Source of the DNA: VRUE01 sp963840565
GTDB taxonomy: Bacteria > Actinomycetota > Thermoleophilia > Solirubrobacterales > 70-9
NCBI GenBank assembly: GCA_963840565.1
Contig: CAWIZH010000005.1
Span: forward strand, 11,856-75,855
Length of the DNA: 64,000 bases
Direction of reading: 5' to 3'
Of this stretch, positions 21,883 to 31,833 are shown piece after piece. The notes beneath the pieces were generated by a model. That model saw only the letters and a program-made list of their open reading frames with translations. It made no database searches and was not told the DNA's origin. The position numbers and the translations under genes were made by a program. Numbering within the stretch: the first letter of the stretch is position 1; every line of letters begins with the position of its first letter.

Positions 21883-24728
21883 GAAGGAACACACTGATAA
21901 CGGCGATCTGCCTCTCCCTGGTGCTCCTAGTGCCAAGCGCCGTCCAGGCCGCAAGCTTCGGCCTCAAAGGCCTCGACATGTCCTTCACCGACGAAGGCGG
22001 GGCAGCTTCCCTGCAGGCGGGCTCCCACCCCTTCCAGCAGTCGATCGCCAACTCATCGGTCACCGAACTGGACTCCAAAACAGGCCAGCCGATCCCGGTA
22101 GCCGACCTCAAGGACCTAGACGTCTCTCTTCCTCCCGGGATGGTCGGCGACCCCAACGCAACCCCGCTTTGCAGCGCTGCCGACTTCATCGCCAGCAAAG
22201 ACCTGCAGGGCAACCCCGAATGCTCCGATGCCTCGGCGGTGGGAACGGCGAAGATCGAGTTCGGCGAACCGGGCAAAATCGAAACCTTCCCGATCTACAA
22301 CCTCATCCCGCCGCCGGGAGTGGTGGCAAAGCTCGGCTTCGTAGTAGTCGGCCGCGCCCCGGTCGAGATCGACCTCACCGTAAACCCAAACCCCCCCTAC
22401 AACGTCGAGGCCAAGACCGACGGCGTCTCCCAAACGGTCTTCTACTACGACTCGCTGATCCACGTCTGGGGGGTGCCGGCCAACCCGGCGCATGACGCAG
22501 AACGGGGCAGCTGCCTGCTCGTCGCCGCCACCAACTGCCACGTAAACATCACCCCCAAGCCCTTCATCACCCTGCCCAGCAGCTGCACCGGGCCGCTCAA
22601 GGCCACCTTCAAAGCCGACTCCTGGCAGCAGCCCGGCGTCTTCTTCGAGGAAACGACCGAAACCCACAACGACTCGGTACCCCCCGAACCGCTGGGCACC
22701 TACGGCTGCTCGAAAGCAGGCTTCGCGCCGACGATCTCGGCCAAGCCGACCACCAAGGCGGCCTCTTCCCCCAGCGGCCTCGACTTCTCCCTCGACGTCA
22801 AAGACGAGGGCATCACCAACCCCTCCGAAGAAGCGGTGGCCGACTCGACGATCGAAAAAGCCGTGGTCACCCTGCCCGAGGGGATGTCGGCCAATCCATC
22901 GCTTGCAGAAGGCCTCAACGTCTGCACAGAAGGACAGCTGGCCAAGGAGACCCCCTTCTCGGCCCCAGGGGCAGGCTGCCCGGAGGCATCGAAGATCGGC
23001 ACGGTAGAAGTCGAAACCCCGCTGCTTGACGAAAACGTCAACGGCTCCCTCTACGTCGCCAAGCCCTACGAGAACCCCTTCGGCACCCTCCTAGCGCTTT
23101 ACATCGTCCTCAAGAACCCCACCCTGGGGATCTCCGTCATCCAGCCCTTGAAGGTCGAACCCAACCCGGTGACGGGGCAGCTGACCACAACAGCGGAAGA
23201 CATGCCGCAGCTCCCGTTCTCCCACTTCAAGCTGCACTTCCGCGAGGGCACCAGGAGCCCGCTGGCCTCGCCTCCCAGCTGCGGCCCCCACACCGTCGAC
23301 GCGGTGCTCTACCCGCGCTCGGGCGGAGCACCGGTGCCGACCACATCGACCTTCGAGGTGATCTCAGGCCCAGACGCAGGCCCCTGCCCGGCGGGAGGCC
23401 TGCCTCCCTTCCGCCCCGGGCTGAGCGCCGGCACCCTCAACAACCGCGCCGGCAGCTTCAGCCCCTTCAACATCCGCCTCTCGAGGACCGACTCCGAACA
23501 GGAGATCACCCACTTCTCGATCAAGCTGCCGCCGGGGATCACCGGCAAGCTTGCCGGCATCCCCTACTGCCCGGAGGCCGCCATCGCCCAGGCAAAGGCG
23601 AGGACCGGCCCCCACGGGGGAGAAGAAGAGCTGGCAAGCCCCTCCTGCCCTGCGGCCTCTGAGATCGGCCACAGCCTGGCGGGCTCGGGAGTAGGACCGT
23701 CGCTGGCCTATGCACCGGGCAAGATCTACCTCGCCGGCCCCTACCACGGCTCGCCGCTCTCCCTGGTCGCGATCACCGCCGCCAAGGTCGGCCCCTTTGA
23801 CCTCGGCACCGTGGTGATCCGCGACGCCTTCAAGATCGACCCCGAAACCGCGGAAGTCTTCATCGACGCGACGGGATCGGACCCGATCCCCCACATCATC
23901 GCCGGCATCCCGATCCACCTGCGCGACATCAGGGCCTATACCGACCGGCCCAGCTTCGTCTTGAACCCGACCGACTGCACCAGGACCTCGACCGCAAGCA
24001 CTCTCCTGGGAAGCGGCCTTGACTTCGGCTCTGAAGCAGACGACCGCCCGGTGACGGTAGCCACTCCATTCCAAGCGGCAGACTGCGCCGCCCTGCCCTT
24101 CAAGCCACGCCTCGCGCTGAGCCTCAAAGGCGGCACCAGGCGCGGGGACTTCCCCGCCTTCAAGGCGGTGCTGCGGATGAACGGGATCGGCGAAGCGGGC
24201 ATCCAGCGGGCCCAGGTCACCCTGCCCAAGTCGGAGTTCATCGCCAACGCCCACTTCAAGACGATCTGCACCAGGGTGCAGTTCAAGGCGGGGGCCATAC
24301 CCGGCGAAAAGTGCCCGGCGGGATCGGTCTACGGCAAGGCCACCGCGATCACCCCGATCCTCAGTGAGCCGCTGAGCGGGCCGGTCTACCTGCGCTCCTC
24401 AGAGCACCAGCTGCCAGACGTCGTCGCCGCCCTTCACAACTCCCAGGTCGACGTCGTCTTGGACGGCAAAGTCGACTCGGTCAAGGGGCGCCTGCGGACC
24501 ACCTTCGAAGCCACCCCCGATGCCCCGGTCTCCTCGGTGACCGTTGAGCTGCTCGGCGGCAAGAAGGGTCTGTTTGAAAACTCAACCAACCTCTGCGCCT
24601 CCACCCACAAGGCGATCGCCGCCTTCACCGGGCAAAACGGCAAGGAGTGGGACTTCAACCCGGTTGTGAAGGCGAAGTGCCCGAAGGGGCGTGGGAAGAG
24701 CAAACGGTCCAACGGGAAGGGGAGGTAG
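21879..24728 (+). CDS. Large secreted protein of unknown family
   Basis: 949 residues. A signal peptide (MRRNTLITAICLSLVLLVPS, cleavage near VQAAS) is followed by repeated beta-rich modules, each beginning with a statement such as DVSLPPGMVGDPNATPLC, VVTLPEGMSANPSL, SIKLPPGITGKL or QVTLPKSEFIANAHF and containing a Cys pair. At least four such modules suggest an array of immunoglobulin-like or beta-sandwich units. The short C-terminal tail (CPKGRGKSKRSNGKGR) is basic, as in the flanking NHL proteins. The start overlaps the upstream stop (ATGA) and the next gene starts 3 nt after its stop, so the three genes form one operon and probably one surface system. Confidence 0.75.
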   Translation: MRRNTLITAICLSLVLLVPSAVQAASFGLKGLDMSFTDEGGAASLQAGSHPFQQSIANSSVTELDSKTGQPIPVADLKDLDVSLPPGMVGDPNATPLCSAADFIASKDLQGNPECSDASAVGTAKIEFGEPGKIETFPIYNLIPPPGVVAKLGFVVVGRAPVEIDLTVNPNPPYNVEAKTDGVSQTVFYYDSLIHVWGVPANPAHDAERGSCLLVAATNCHVNITPKPFITLPSSCTGPLKATFKADSWQQPGVFFEETTETHNDSVPPEPLGTYGCSKAGFAPTISAKPTTKAASSPSGLDFSLDVKDEGITNPSEEAVADSTIEKAVVTLPEGMSANPSLAEGLNVCTEGQLAKETPFSAPGAGCPEASKIGTVEVETPLLDENVNGSLYVAKPYENPFGTLLALYIVLKNPTLGISVIQPLKVEPNPVTGQLTTTAEDMPQLPFSHFKLHFREGTRSPLASPPSCGPHTVDAVLYPRSGGAPVPTTSTFEVISGPDAGPCPAGGLPPFRPGLSAGTLNNRAGSFSPFNIRLSRTDSEQEITHFSIKLPPGITGKLAGIPYCPEAAIAQAKARTGPHGGEEELASPSCPAASEIGHSLAGSGVGPSLAYAPGKIYLAGPYHGSPLSLVAITAAKVGPFDLGTVVIRDAFKIDPETAEVFIDATGSDPIPHIIAGIPIHLRDIRAYTDRPSFVLNPTDCTRTSTASTLLGSGLDFGSEADDRPVTVATPFQAADCAALPFKPRLALSLKGGTRRGDFPAFKAVLRMNGIGEAGIQRAQVTLPKSEFIANAHFKTICTRVQFKAGAIPGEKCPAGSVYGKATAITPILSEPLSGPVYLRSSEHQLPDVVAALHNSQVDVVLDGKVDSVKGRLRTTFEATPDAPVSSVTVELLGGKKGLFENSTNLCASTHKAIAAFTGQNGKEWDFNPVVKAKCPKGRGKSKRSNGKGR

Positions 24729-24731
24729 GGG

Positions 24732-27700
24732 ATGGCAAGCGCAACGAGGCATCTGCTTGCGAGGAGTGCGGTCTCGCTTCTGTTCCTGCTGGCTCTCTGG
24801 TCGCCGCAAGCTGCCAGTGCGGCGGAAGAAAACGCGCCGCCTGAACTGTGGACGGGGTGCACCCAGGGCACGAGCGCTGGGCAGTGCGAAAACCCCAAAG
24901 GCATCGCGACAGACCCCGTGAGTGGCCACCTCTTCATCTCCGACAGCTTCAATCAACGCATCGATGAGTTCACCGCTTGGGGCCAGTTCGTCAAGGCCTG
25001 GGGTTGGGGGGTCGCCGATGGTTCCCCGAAACCCCAGACTTGCACCACCACCTGTCAAACGGGTATCAATGGGTCGGCGCCAGGCCAGGTAGGTGTCCCG
25101 CAGGGGATTGCTATTGACTCGGAAGGCAATCTCTACGTCGGTGAAACGTCGAACTTTCGCGTGCAGAAGTTCGACCCTGAAGGTCACTTCCTGCTGATGT
25201 TCGGCGGCGAAGTCGACAAAGGGCCCAACCACCCCGGCAACCTCTGCACCGCCGCATACGTAGCTGAAGGCGATGTATGCGGCGCCGGCGTACCTGGTAC
25301 CGCCAACGGCCAATTCAGCCCCAAATGGTTTCCCGGCCACAGTTACATTGCGGTTGGTCCTGCCGATCAGGTCTACGTCGGGGACGCGCAACGCATTCAG
25401 GTCTTCAACACGGATGGTGAATATCAGGCCCAGATCGCACTGCCCGAAGAAGCGATCGTCGCATCGCTGACGGTAGACCCAAAAACGGGATTTCTCTACT
25501 TCGGGCGGGGATTTAGCGACCAAGATCCTTCAACTGCAAAATTCCCAGTCGTCAAGCTCGATCCAAGCAACGGGAAAATCCTCGGCACTCTTGAAACCGA
25601 CAGACCGGCAGCACTCGCCGCTGACCGCGACGGCGACGTATTCGTCTACGAAGATCAGTTCTTTGACACACGCAGCGATCCCGATCCCGCTGCTCACAAG
25701 CCGCGGATCGTCGAGTTCGACCCGAGCGGCAAACGGATTGCCTCGTTCGCCGACAAGGTGACCCGAGACAACGGGAACGGGGACTTCGACCAATCGCGAG
25801 GAATCGCGACCGGGGCGGCCTGCTTCAGCGAAGGGACCGGCCTCTACGTCAGCAATAGCGACAACAACCGTCCCTTCATCCGCGCTTACGGCATTCCCGA
25901 CAACACGGCCAAATGCCCACCCCCGCCGGTGGCGCCGGCCATCGCGGCCGAATACGCCCGCTCGGTTGACGCCCAAGACGCAACGCTCGGCGCCGACATC
26001 AACCCCAACTTCTGGACCGATGCCACCTACCGCGTTCAGTACGCCACCGCACAGTGCATCGAAGAAGGCGGCTGGGAAGCTCCCTGCGTAGGAGAGCAGC
26101 CCACGGCCCCGGGCTCCAAACTGGGCCCGAAGGCCACCAACGAACCCGTCTCGACTGCTGGAGTTGTTCTCACCGGCCTCGATCCCGCCACTGCCTACCG
26201 CTACCGCTTCGTCGCCCAAAGCAGCGGCGGTGGTCCCACGACCGGGGCCGGGCGAGAATTCCACACCCTCCCGCTGGCCGAAGGGCTGAGCACGAGCTGT
26301 CCCAACCAGGCCTTCCGCAGCGGTGCCTCGGCCGGCCTGCCCGACTGCCGCGCCTATGAGCTGGTCTCCCCGCTCGACAAAGCCGGCGGCGACGTTCAGG
26401 TGCGGCTCAACCTCGCCATCTACCAGGCCCGCATGGACCAGAGCTCGCTCTCTGGCAACGGGCTTGCCTACTCCTCCTACCGCGCCTTCGCCGGCGCCCA
26501 GAGCGGCCCGTTCTCCAGTCAGTACCTGGCCCATCGCAACCCGAGCAGCGGCTGGGGCACCGAAGCGATTTCCCCGCCTCAGGAAGGCCCGGCCTTCCTC
26601 AGCTCGCTGATCCCGGTCGACAACGCCTTCCGCGCCTTCTCCCCCGAACTCACCACAAGTTGGCTTTTGACTGACACCGAACCGCTGCTCGGGCCCGGTG
26701 GCATCCCGGGACACCCCAACCTCTATCGTCGCGACAGCGGTGCAGGCACCTACGGCGGCTGCACCAGTGCCGTGCCCCAGCTCGAACCGGAGTCCGACCA
26801 TCCGCCCCAGCTGCAGGGCATCTCCGCCGACCAGAGCCTGGCGGTCTTCCGCACCGAGAACAAGCTGACCGAAGACGCTTCGACTCAGCGTAGAGGGGGC
26901 CCTGAAAGCAAAGGCATCTACCAGCTCTACGCTTGCTCCTTCGGCTCCGGCGAGGGAGCCGAAGCAGCGCAGCTGCACCTGATCAGCGTCTTGCCAAACG
27001 GCACCGCGAGCAATCTGGAAAACACCGCCGGGGGACCGGCGAACCAGGGCTTCCAATTTGACCAGGGCCGCACCGCGACCCTCGAGAACGCAGTTTCCAT
27101 CGACGGCTCAAAAGCGTATTGGACCGCCAGCGAAGGAAACGACGCGAGTCTGCCCGGAGCCCTCTACCTCCGCCTCAACCCCGCCGCCGAACCGACCGCA
27201 AGCGGCAAATGCACAGAAGAAGAACCCGAAGGCGCCTGCACCCTGCTGGTCGCAAGCGGCAAAGCGCGCTTTTGGACCGCGGCCGATGACGGCTCGATCG
27301 CGATCTTCGGCAAGCTGGAAGGGAAAAGCGCAGAAGAATCGCTCTTCGAATACGACCTCGAATCCCAAAGCGCCCAGCTGATCGCCCACAAAGCATTCGG
27401 CGTGCTGGGGGCAAGCGATAACGCTACGAAGGTCTACTTCCTCTCCGAAGAAGACCTTGGGGGTGCGGCGGTTGAAGGCCAGCCCAACCTCTACCTGCAC
27501 GAAGCGGGCGAAGGCACCGACACCTTCATCGCGACGCTGTCGGACAAAGACAGGGTCCCGGGCGACTTGGACGCATACCCCACCCCCGCCAACCCCGAGC
27601 CGGTCTGGCACGGCTCCAGGGTCAGTCCCGACGGGCAGACGGTCGCATTCATGTCGACCTCCGCCGCGCTGGCCCAAGAAGTCGCCGGCTATGACAACAC

Positions 27701-28403
27701 CGATCAGGGGAGTGGCGAACCGGCAGCCGAGATCTACCGCTACGCGACCGGCAAAGGGCTCGTCTGCATCTCTTGCAACCGCAGCGGGGCGCGGCCGCGG
27801 GGGCGCGAAATTAAGAACAAATCGCGGTCGGCCAGTCCATCCTTCTACGCCGCATCCCTCCTCCCACCCTGGGAGAACTCCCTCTACGCCCCGAGGGTCC
27901 TCTCCGAAGACGGCAAGCGGATCTTCTTCGAATCCTTCGAACCGCTGGTCTCCCAAGACACCAACGGCAAGGCCGACGTCTACCAATGGGAGCAGGCGGG
28001 AAGCGGCGACTGCGAAGAAGGCGACTCCAGCTACGTGGAAGCCTCGGGGGGCTGCGTCAGCCTGATCTCCTCGGGCAAGAGCTCAACGGACTCCCAGTTC
28101 GTCGACGCCTCGTCCGACGGCCACGACGTCTTCATTCGCACCGCCGCCTCGCTGGTCGGCTGGGACCCAGGCCAGACCGACATCTATGACGCCCGGGTGC
28201 AAGGCGGCTTCCCAGAACCGCAGGGCATCCCCTCCGGATGCGAAGGCGAAGCCTGCCAGGGACCGGCATCACCGCCCGATGATGCGACTCCGGCCTCCTC
28301 CTCCTTCCAAGGGGCGGGCAACGTGAGTGAACCGGTGGCCAAGAAGAAGAAGCACGCCAAGAAGCAGCGCAAGCACAAACGTCACAGGCGAAAGGCCGGC
28401 TAG
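24732..28403 (+). CDS. Secreted NHL/beta-propeller protein, copy 2
   Basis: 1,223 residues. Same architecture as the protein at 18139: signal peptide (residues 1-32), NHL propeller (PKGIATDPVSGHLFISDSF and EGNLYVGETSNFRVQKFD), fibronectin-like domain, the CPNQAFRSGASAGLPDCRAY module with TolB-like blades, and a Lys/Arg-rich tail. The N-terminal propeller is clearly diverged from copy 1 while the remainder is close to identical. Possible ligands differ through the propeller. GGGAAGGGGAGG before the ATG at 24732 is a good ribosome binding site. Confidence 0.8.
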   Translation: MASATRHLLARSAVSLLFLLALWSPQAASAAEENAPPELWTGCTQGTSAGQCENPKGIATDPVSGHLFISDSFNQRIDEFTAWGQFVKAWGWGVADGSPKPQTCTTTCQTGINGSAPGQVGVPQGIAIDSEGNLYVGETSNFRVQKFDPEGHFLLMFGGEVDKGPNHPGNLCTAAYVAEGDVCGAGVPGTANGQFSPKWFPGHSYIAVGPADQVYVGDAQRIQVFNTDGEYQAQIALPEEAIVASLTVDPKTGFLYFGRGFSDQDPSTAKFPVVKLDPSNGKILGTLETDRPAALAADRDGDVFVYEDQFFDTRSDPDPAAHKPRIVEFDPSGKRIASFADKVTRDNGNGDFDQSRGIATGAACFSEGTGLYVSNSDNNRPFIRAYGIPDNTAKCPPPPVAPAIAAEYARSVDAQDATLGADINPNFWTDATYRVQYATAQCIEEGGWEAPCVGEQPTAPGSKLGPKATNEPVSTAGVVLTGLDPATAYRYRFVAQSSGGGPTTGAGREFHTLPLAEGLSTSCPNQAFRSGASAGLPDCRAYELVSPLDKAGGDVQVRLNLAIYQARMDQSSLSGNGLAYSSYRAFAGAQSGPFSSQYLAHRNPSSGWGTEAISPPQEGPAFLSSLIPVDNAFRAFSPELTTSWLLTDTEPLLGPGGIPGHPNLYRRDSGAGTYGGCTSAVPQLEPESDHPPQLQGISADQSLAVFRTENKLTEDASTQRRGGPESKGIYQLYACSFGSGEGAEAAQLHLISVLPNGTASNLENTAGGPANQGFQFDQGRTATLENAVSIDGSKAYWTASEGNDASLPGALYLRLNPAAEPTASGKCTEEEPEGACTLLVASGKARFWTAADDGSIAIFGKLEGKSAEESLFEYDLESQSAQLIAHKAFGVLGASDNATKVYFLSEEDLGGAAVEGQPNLYLHEAGEGTDTFIATLSDKDRVPGDLDAYPTPANPEPVWHGSRVSPDGQTVAFMSTSAALAQEVAGYDNTDQGSGEPAAEIYRYATGKGLVCISCNRSGARPRGREIKNKSRSASPSFYAASLLPPWENSLYAPRVLSEDGKRIFFESFEPLVSQDTNGKADVYQWEQAGSGDCEEGDSSYVEASGGCVSLISSGKSSTDSQFVDASSDGHDVFIRTAASLVGWDPGQTDIYDARVQGGFPEPQGIPSGCEGEACQGPASPPDDATPASSSFQGAGNVSEPVAKKKKHAKKQRKHKRHRRKAG
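25910..28350 (+). repeat. Duplicated segment, copy B (with 19370-21810)
   Basis: Counterpart of the 19370-21810 segment, in the same orientation and about 6.5 kb downstream. Recombination between the two would delete or amplify one NHL gene together with the 949-residue protein. Confidence 0.85.
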
Positions 28404-28426
28404 TCGAGCAGGGACGGGGGAAATTG

Positions 28427-29572
28427 GTGGAGCGCCTCAGGGGGCGTCGGCCCGAAATCGAGGAGGCCGTTCGGGTTCGCATCCGAGAGGTGTCCGACCC
28501 GCTCGAGGTGATGGATCCGGAGTACGCGGAGGGCTTACGGATGGCCGCCGCAGCTGCGATCGGCTACGGGATCGATGGTGTCGAGTGGGCCGAGGACCCG
28601 CGGCTGACCGTACCGCCTGCACTGCTCGCACAAGCTCGGCTTGCTGCGCGCAGCCGCGTCAGCCTGGAGACGGTCGTGCGTCGCTACTTTGCGGGCTACG
28701 CACTGCTTGGCGACTTTCTGGTCGAGGAGTCCGAGAGAGACGGCTTGATGCGAGGAGCGCCGATGCGACACCTTTTGCGCACTCAGGCCAGGCTCTTCGA
28801 TCATCTCCTCGCCGCGGTCGGCGCGGAGCATGCGCGGGAGGCGGCGCGCCGGGCCAGATCGACCGAGGAGCGCCACGCGGAACGGATCGAGGGCCTGCTT
28901 GCGGGCGAGTTAACCGACACAAGCGATATTCGCTACGACTTCAGCGGCTGGCACTTAGGCTTGGTCGCGACCGGCCGCGATGCGGTCGATGTGCTTCGCG
29001 AACTGGCGGGGAAGTTCGACACCGACTCGCTGTTGGTGCGCAGGAGCGAGGAGTCGGTCTGGGCCTGGTTTGGATCTCGCCGCCGCCGCGACCCATCCGA
29101 CTTCGCGGCGGCCATCTCCTCCGCGTCGGCCCAGCTGTGTGTCGCCCTTGGTGAGTCGGGGGAGAAGATAGCCGGATGGCGCCTCAGCCATCGTCAGGCA
29201 GCCAGGTCGTTTCCGATCGCCCGGCGCAGCGCAAACCCTGTTCGCTACGGCGAGGTGGCCTTCCTTGCCGCCGCCATGCACGACGATGTGCTTGCCACTT
29301 CGCTGCGAGATCTGTATCTGGTTCCCCTGAGCCGCGAACGGGATAGCGGCCGGACGGCGAGAGAAGTCCTGCGCGCCTACTTCGCCTGCAATGGGACCAT
29401 CTCCTCGGCGGCGGCGCTTCTGTGCCTCGATCGCAAAACGGTGGCCAGCAGGCTGCGAACAATCGAGAACGCAATCGGCCGGCCGCTGGACTCCTGCGCG
29501 GCGGAGTTCGAAACCGCGCTGGCGATGGAGGAACGCAATTCCGAGGACCCGGGCCCACCCGTCACGCGGTGA
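28427..29572 (+). CDS. PucR/CdaR-like transcriptional regulator
   Basis: 381 residues. The C-terminal 60 residues contain the PucR-type helix-turn-helix (VLRAYFACNGTISSAAALLC then DRKTVASRLRTIENAIGRPL). The N-terminal half is helical and the middle resembles a GGDEF-like sensory fold of this family. It starts 23 nt after the NHL operon and may control or be co-transcribed with it. Start codon uncertain: GTG 28427 (chosen, with GGGGGA upstream) or the adjacent TTG 28424. Confidence 0.8.
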   Translation: MERLRGRRPEIEEAVRVRIREVSDPLEVMDPEYAEGLRMAAAAAIGYGIDGVEWAEDPRLTVPPALLAQARLAARSRVSLETVVRRYFAGYALLGDFLVEESERDGLMRGAPMRHLLRTQARLFDHLLAAVGAEHAREAARRARSTEERHAERIEGLLAGELTDTSDIRYDFSGWHLGLVATGRDAVDVLRELAGKFDTDSLLVRRSEESVWAWFGSRRRRDPSDFAAAISSASAQLCVALGESGEKIAGWRLSHRQAARSFPIARRSANPVRYGEVAFLAAAMHDDVLATSLRDLYLVPLSRERDSGRTAREVLRAYFACNGTISSAAALLCLDRKTVASRLRTIENAIGRPLDSCAAEFETALAMEERNSEDPGPPVTR

Positions 29573-29705
29573 TTCCTCAGTCGGTCCAGTCCTGCCCTTG
29601 TTTTTCCCCAAATTGATGAGGCAGCGCCCCGTGTCATTGGCGACGCTGCACCGACGCAATCCAGTTGACCCTGCGGCCTCGATGGCCGCCGGCAAGGGAG
29701 GAACA

Positions 29706-30893
29706 GTGAAACGACTCAAGTTTGTAGCCCTGGCTGCCGTATTGGCCTTGGCCCTAACCGCGGCGCTGGGAGCCTCGTCCGCCTCAGCGGCGGGATTTGA
29801 AGCACACAACACGACCACGGGGACGGCGGAATATCCGGCGAGCGTCAGCGGCGGCGCAGGAAATCAAGCATTCAGCCTCGGCTCATTCCAGTTCTTTAAC
29901 TGCTACCTAGGGTTCAGTGGAAGCATGGAACACCGCTCGAGGTCGCTGGCAACCACACTGCCGTGCGAAGACCCCTATCACCTCAAATACTTCCATGCCA
30001 ACAACTGCTCCTTCTCGTTCAGCGCGGTTTCGGAAACATCGGGAACCCTTGGCGTGGGGGGGACGAAATGCACTGCGATCGAACTCGAAACAAAGATCGG
30101 TGGAACGAATTGCAAATTGTCGATCCCAGTTCAATCCGGCGTCAGTGGGGCAAGCTTCAAAAATCTCAGCGGCTCTCCGGATAAGGTGGAAATCTCGATT
30201 GGTGCGACCACCATCGCCTACACCTCGGAAGGAGGCTACGGCTGCCCGAGCAAAGGCGCTCACAGTGACGGGTCTTGGAGCGGTGGCTGGACGGTGTCGG
30301 CCGAAAAGGCGGGCAAAGCTCTCGATTTGACAGCCGTCAGCTCACTGGGATCTGGAATCGTCCTGGAAGGCGGCAAATTCGTCGCCGAACGCTATCCACT
30401 GCTGGTCGCCGGTGATCAGTCCAGCGCCACGACATTCGCATCCAAAGGCATGGGCACGGTCAGCTGTGCGGCCGGACACTACGAAGCAGAACCGACCAGC
30501 AGCAACTCGGCCTTGGCGGTCGGTGTTGATCTCTCGGGTTGCTCGGACTCGCTCGGAAGGTCAGTCACATTCAACGCGAACGGCTGCTACCTGGAACCAA
30601 ACGCGTCCGGGTCGGGCGGAGTATGCCCCGAAGGGAGCAAAGGGTTTGAATTCCAGATCCTCAACGGCAGCAATAAAGTTGTATGCACGACGATATTCAA
30701 CACGCAGTCTGGCCTCTCCGGCTTCGGCTACACGAATGTGGGCTCGGGAGACGAATCGGGAATCCAGGTCAGCATGAACCTGAACTCGGTTAGCTTCACG
30801 TCGAGTGGCGGATTGCTCAACTGCGGCGTCGCCAACGGCACGCACAGTGGCTCGTTCACGAGCGGCTTCAGCTTGTTCGGCGTGCTGACTTAG
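29706..30893 (+). CDS. Secreted protein of unknown function
   Basis: 395 residues from GTG 29706, chosen because AAGGGAGG lies 4 nt upstream and the product begins with a classical signal peptide (VKRLKFVALAAVLALALTAA, cleavage near ASA-AG). The mature part is Ser/Gly/Thr-rich with two similar halves, each containing paired cysteines and the sequence GTHSGSF/GAHSDGSW near its end. This implies an internal duplication of a disulfide-bonded beta domain. No family recognised. Confidence 0.7.
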   Translation: MKRLKFVALAAVLALALTAALGASSASAAGFEAHNTTTGTAEYPASVSGGAGNQAFSLGSFQFFNCYLGFSGSMEHRSRSLATTLPCEDPYHLKYFHANNCSFSFSAVSETSGTLGVGGTKCTAIELETKIGGTNCKLSIPVQSGVSGASFKNLSGSPDKVEISIGATTIAYTSEGGYGCPSKGAHSDGSWSGGWTVSAEKAGKALDLTAVSSLGSGIVLEGGKFVAERYPLLVAGDQSSATTFASKGMGTVSCAAGHYEAEPTSSNSALAVGVDLSGCSDSLGRSVTFNANGCYLEPNASGSGGVCPEGSKGFEFQILNGSNKVVCTTIFNTQSGLSGFGYTNVGSGDESGIQVSMNLNSVSFTSSGGLLNCGVANGTHSGSFTSGFSLFGVLT

Positions 30894-30918
30894 GCGGGAC
30901 GACCCACTTGCAAGGGAG

Positions 30919-30950
30919 GGGGCGAGGCCGCATCGACGCGGCCTCGCCCC
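30919..30950 (+). terminator. Strong hairpin terminator
   Basis: A 13-bp perfect stem, GGGGCGAGGCCGC (30919-30931) with GCGGCCTCGCCCC (30938-30950), around a 6-nt loop, 26 nt after the stop of the preceding gene. Only GGTTT follows, which is weak for intrinsic termination but common in high-GC actinobacteria. Confidence 0.7.
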
Positions 30951-31017
30951 GGTTTCAGGATTCGAAATGCGCCATGGATCCTGGAGTTCCCGACCCTCAA
31001 CCCGTAAGATAAATACC

Positions 31018-31806
31018 GTGGTTCACCGGGCGGGGGCACGGAGATTGGGAGCGCTGCTTGCAGCGATGCTGCTCTGCGGCGGAATTGCCACGGCGGCGAC
31101 GATCCAGGACGGCGGCCTGCGGATCACGGTCCTCTCCCAGATCAAGCCTTACAAGCTTCCCCGCAAGGGAACCGCCCCGATCGCGGTCTTCGTCGCCGGG
31201 CATCTGCAGAACTCCAAAGGCGGGATTCCGCCGCAGCTGCAGGAGATGACGATCGAGGTCAACCGGCACGGGCTGCTGCAGTCCAAGGGCCTTCCCGTCT
31301 GCCGGGTCGAAGCGATCCAGCCGGCCTCGACTGAACGGGCGCTCTCCCAGTGCGGCGACGCGCTGATCGGCTCGGGCCAGTTCTGGGCCAACATCGTTCT
31401 GCCCGACCAGGGCGCCTATCGCACCCAGGGGCGCCTGCTGATCTTCAACGGGCGCGAAAGGGGACGGCCGGTGATCCTCACCCACATCTACACCTCGCAC
31501 CCGTTCAACTCCTCCTTCGTCATCCCCTTCACGATCCGCAAGGTCTCCAAAGGCCCCTATGGCACCGAGCTGCACGCCTCGCTCCCCGAAGCGCTCGGCG
31601 ACTGGGGCTACCTGGACCGGATCAAGCTGACGCTGAAGCGCGAATACACCTTCCAGGGCAAGCGGCTCTCCTACTTCAACGCCGGCTGCCCGGCGGCGAA
31701 GGGAGCGAAGCGCGCATCCTTCCCGCTCGCCTACGCCGAATTCTCCTTCGCCGGGCGCAAGCCGCTCGGCGCGACGGTCAACAAGACCTGCGCCGTGGCT
31801 GAATAA
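31018..31806 (+). CDS. Secreted protein of unknown function
   Basis: 262 residues from GTG 31018, giving a signal peptide (VVHRAGARRLGALLAAMLLC, cleavage near ATA-AT). The mature protein has four cysteines and motifs such as QLQEMTIEVNRHGLL and GSGQFWANIVLPDQG. A TAAGAT box at 31005-31010 ends about 7 nt before this GTG, consistent with a leaderless message. An in-frame ATG at 30967 is the alternative. Several cell-envelope neighbours are of similar character. No family recognised. Confidence 0.65.
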   Translation: MVHRAGARRLGALLAAMLLCGGIATAATIQDGGLRITVLSQIKPYKLPRKGTAPIAVFVAGHLQNSKGGIPPQLQEMTIEVNRHGLLQSKGLPVCRVEAIQPASTERALSQCGDALIGSGQFWANIVLPDQGAYRTQGRLLIFNGRERGRPVILTHIYTSHPFNSSFVIPFTIRKVSKGPYGTELHASLPEALGDWGYLDRIKLTLKREYTFQGKRLSYFNAGCPAAKGAKRASFPLAYAEFSFAGRKPLGATVNKTCAVAE

Positions 31807-31810
31807 ATCT

Positions 31811-31832
31811 CCCTTTACGCTAAGGTAAAGGG
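31811..31832. promoter_or_regulatory. Inverted-repeat operator at the AbrB-type antitoxin start
   Basis: CCCTTTAC (31811-31818) and GTAAAGGG (31825-31832) are a perfect 8-bp inverted repeat with a 6-nt spacer, ending one base before the ATG at 31834. The location fits autoregulation by the antitoxin. Confidence 0.6.
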
Positions 31833-31833
31833 C

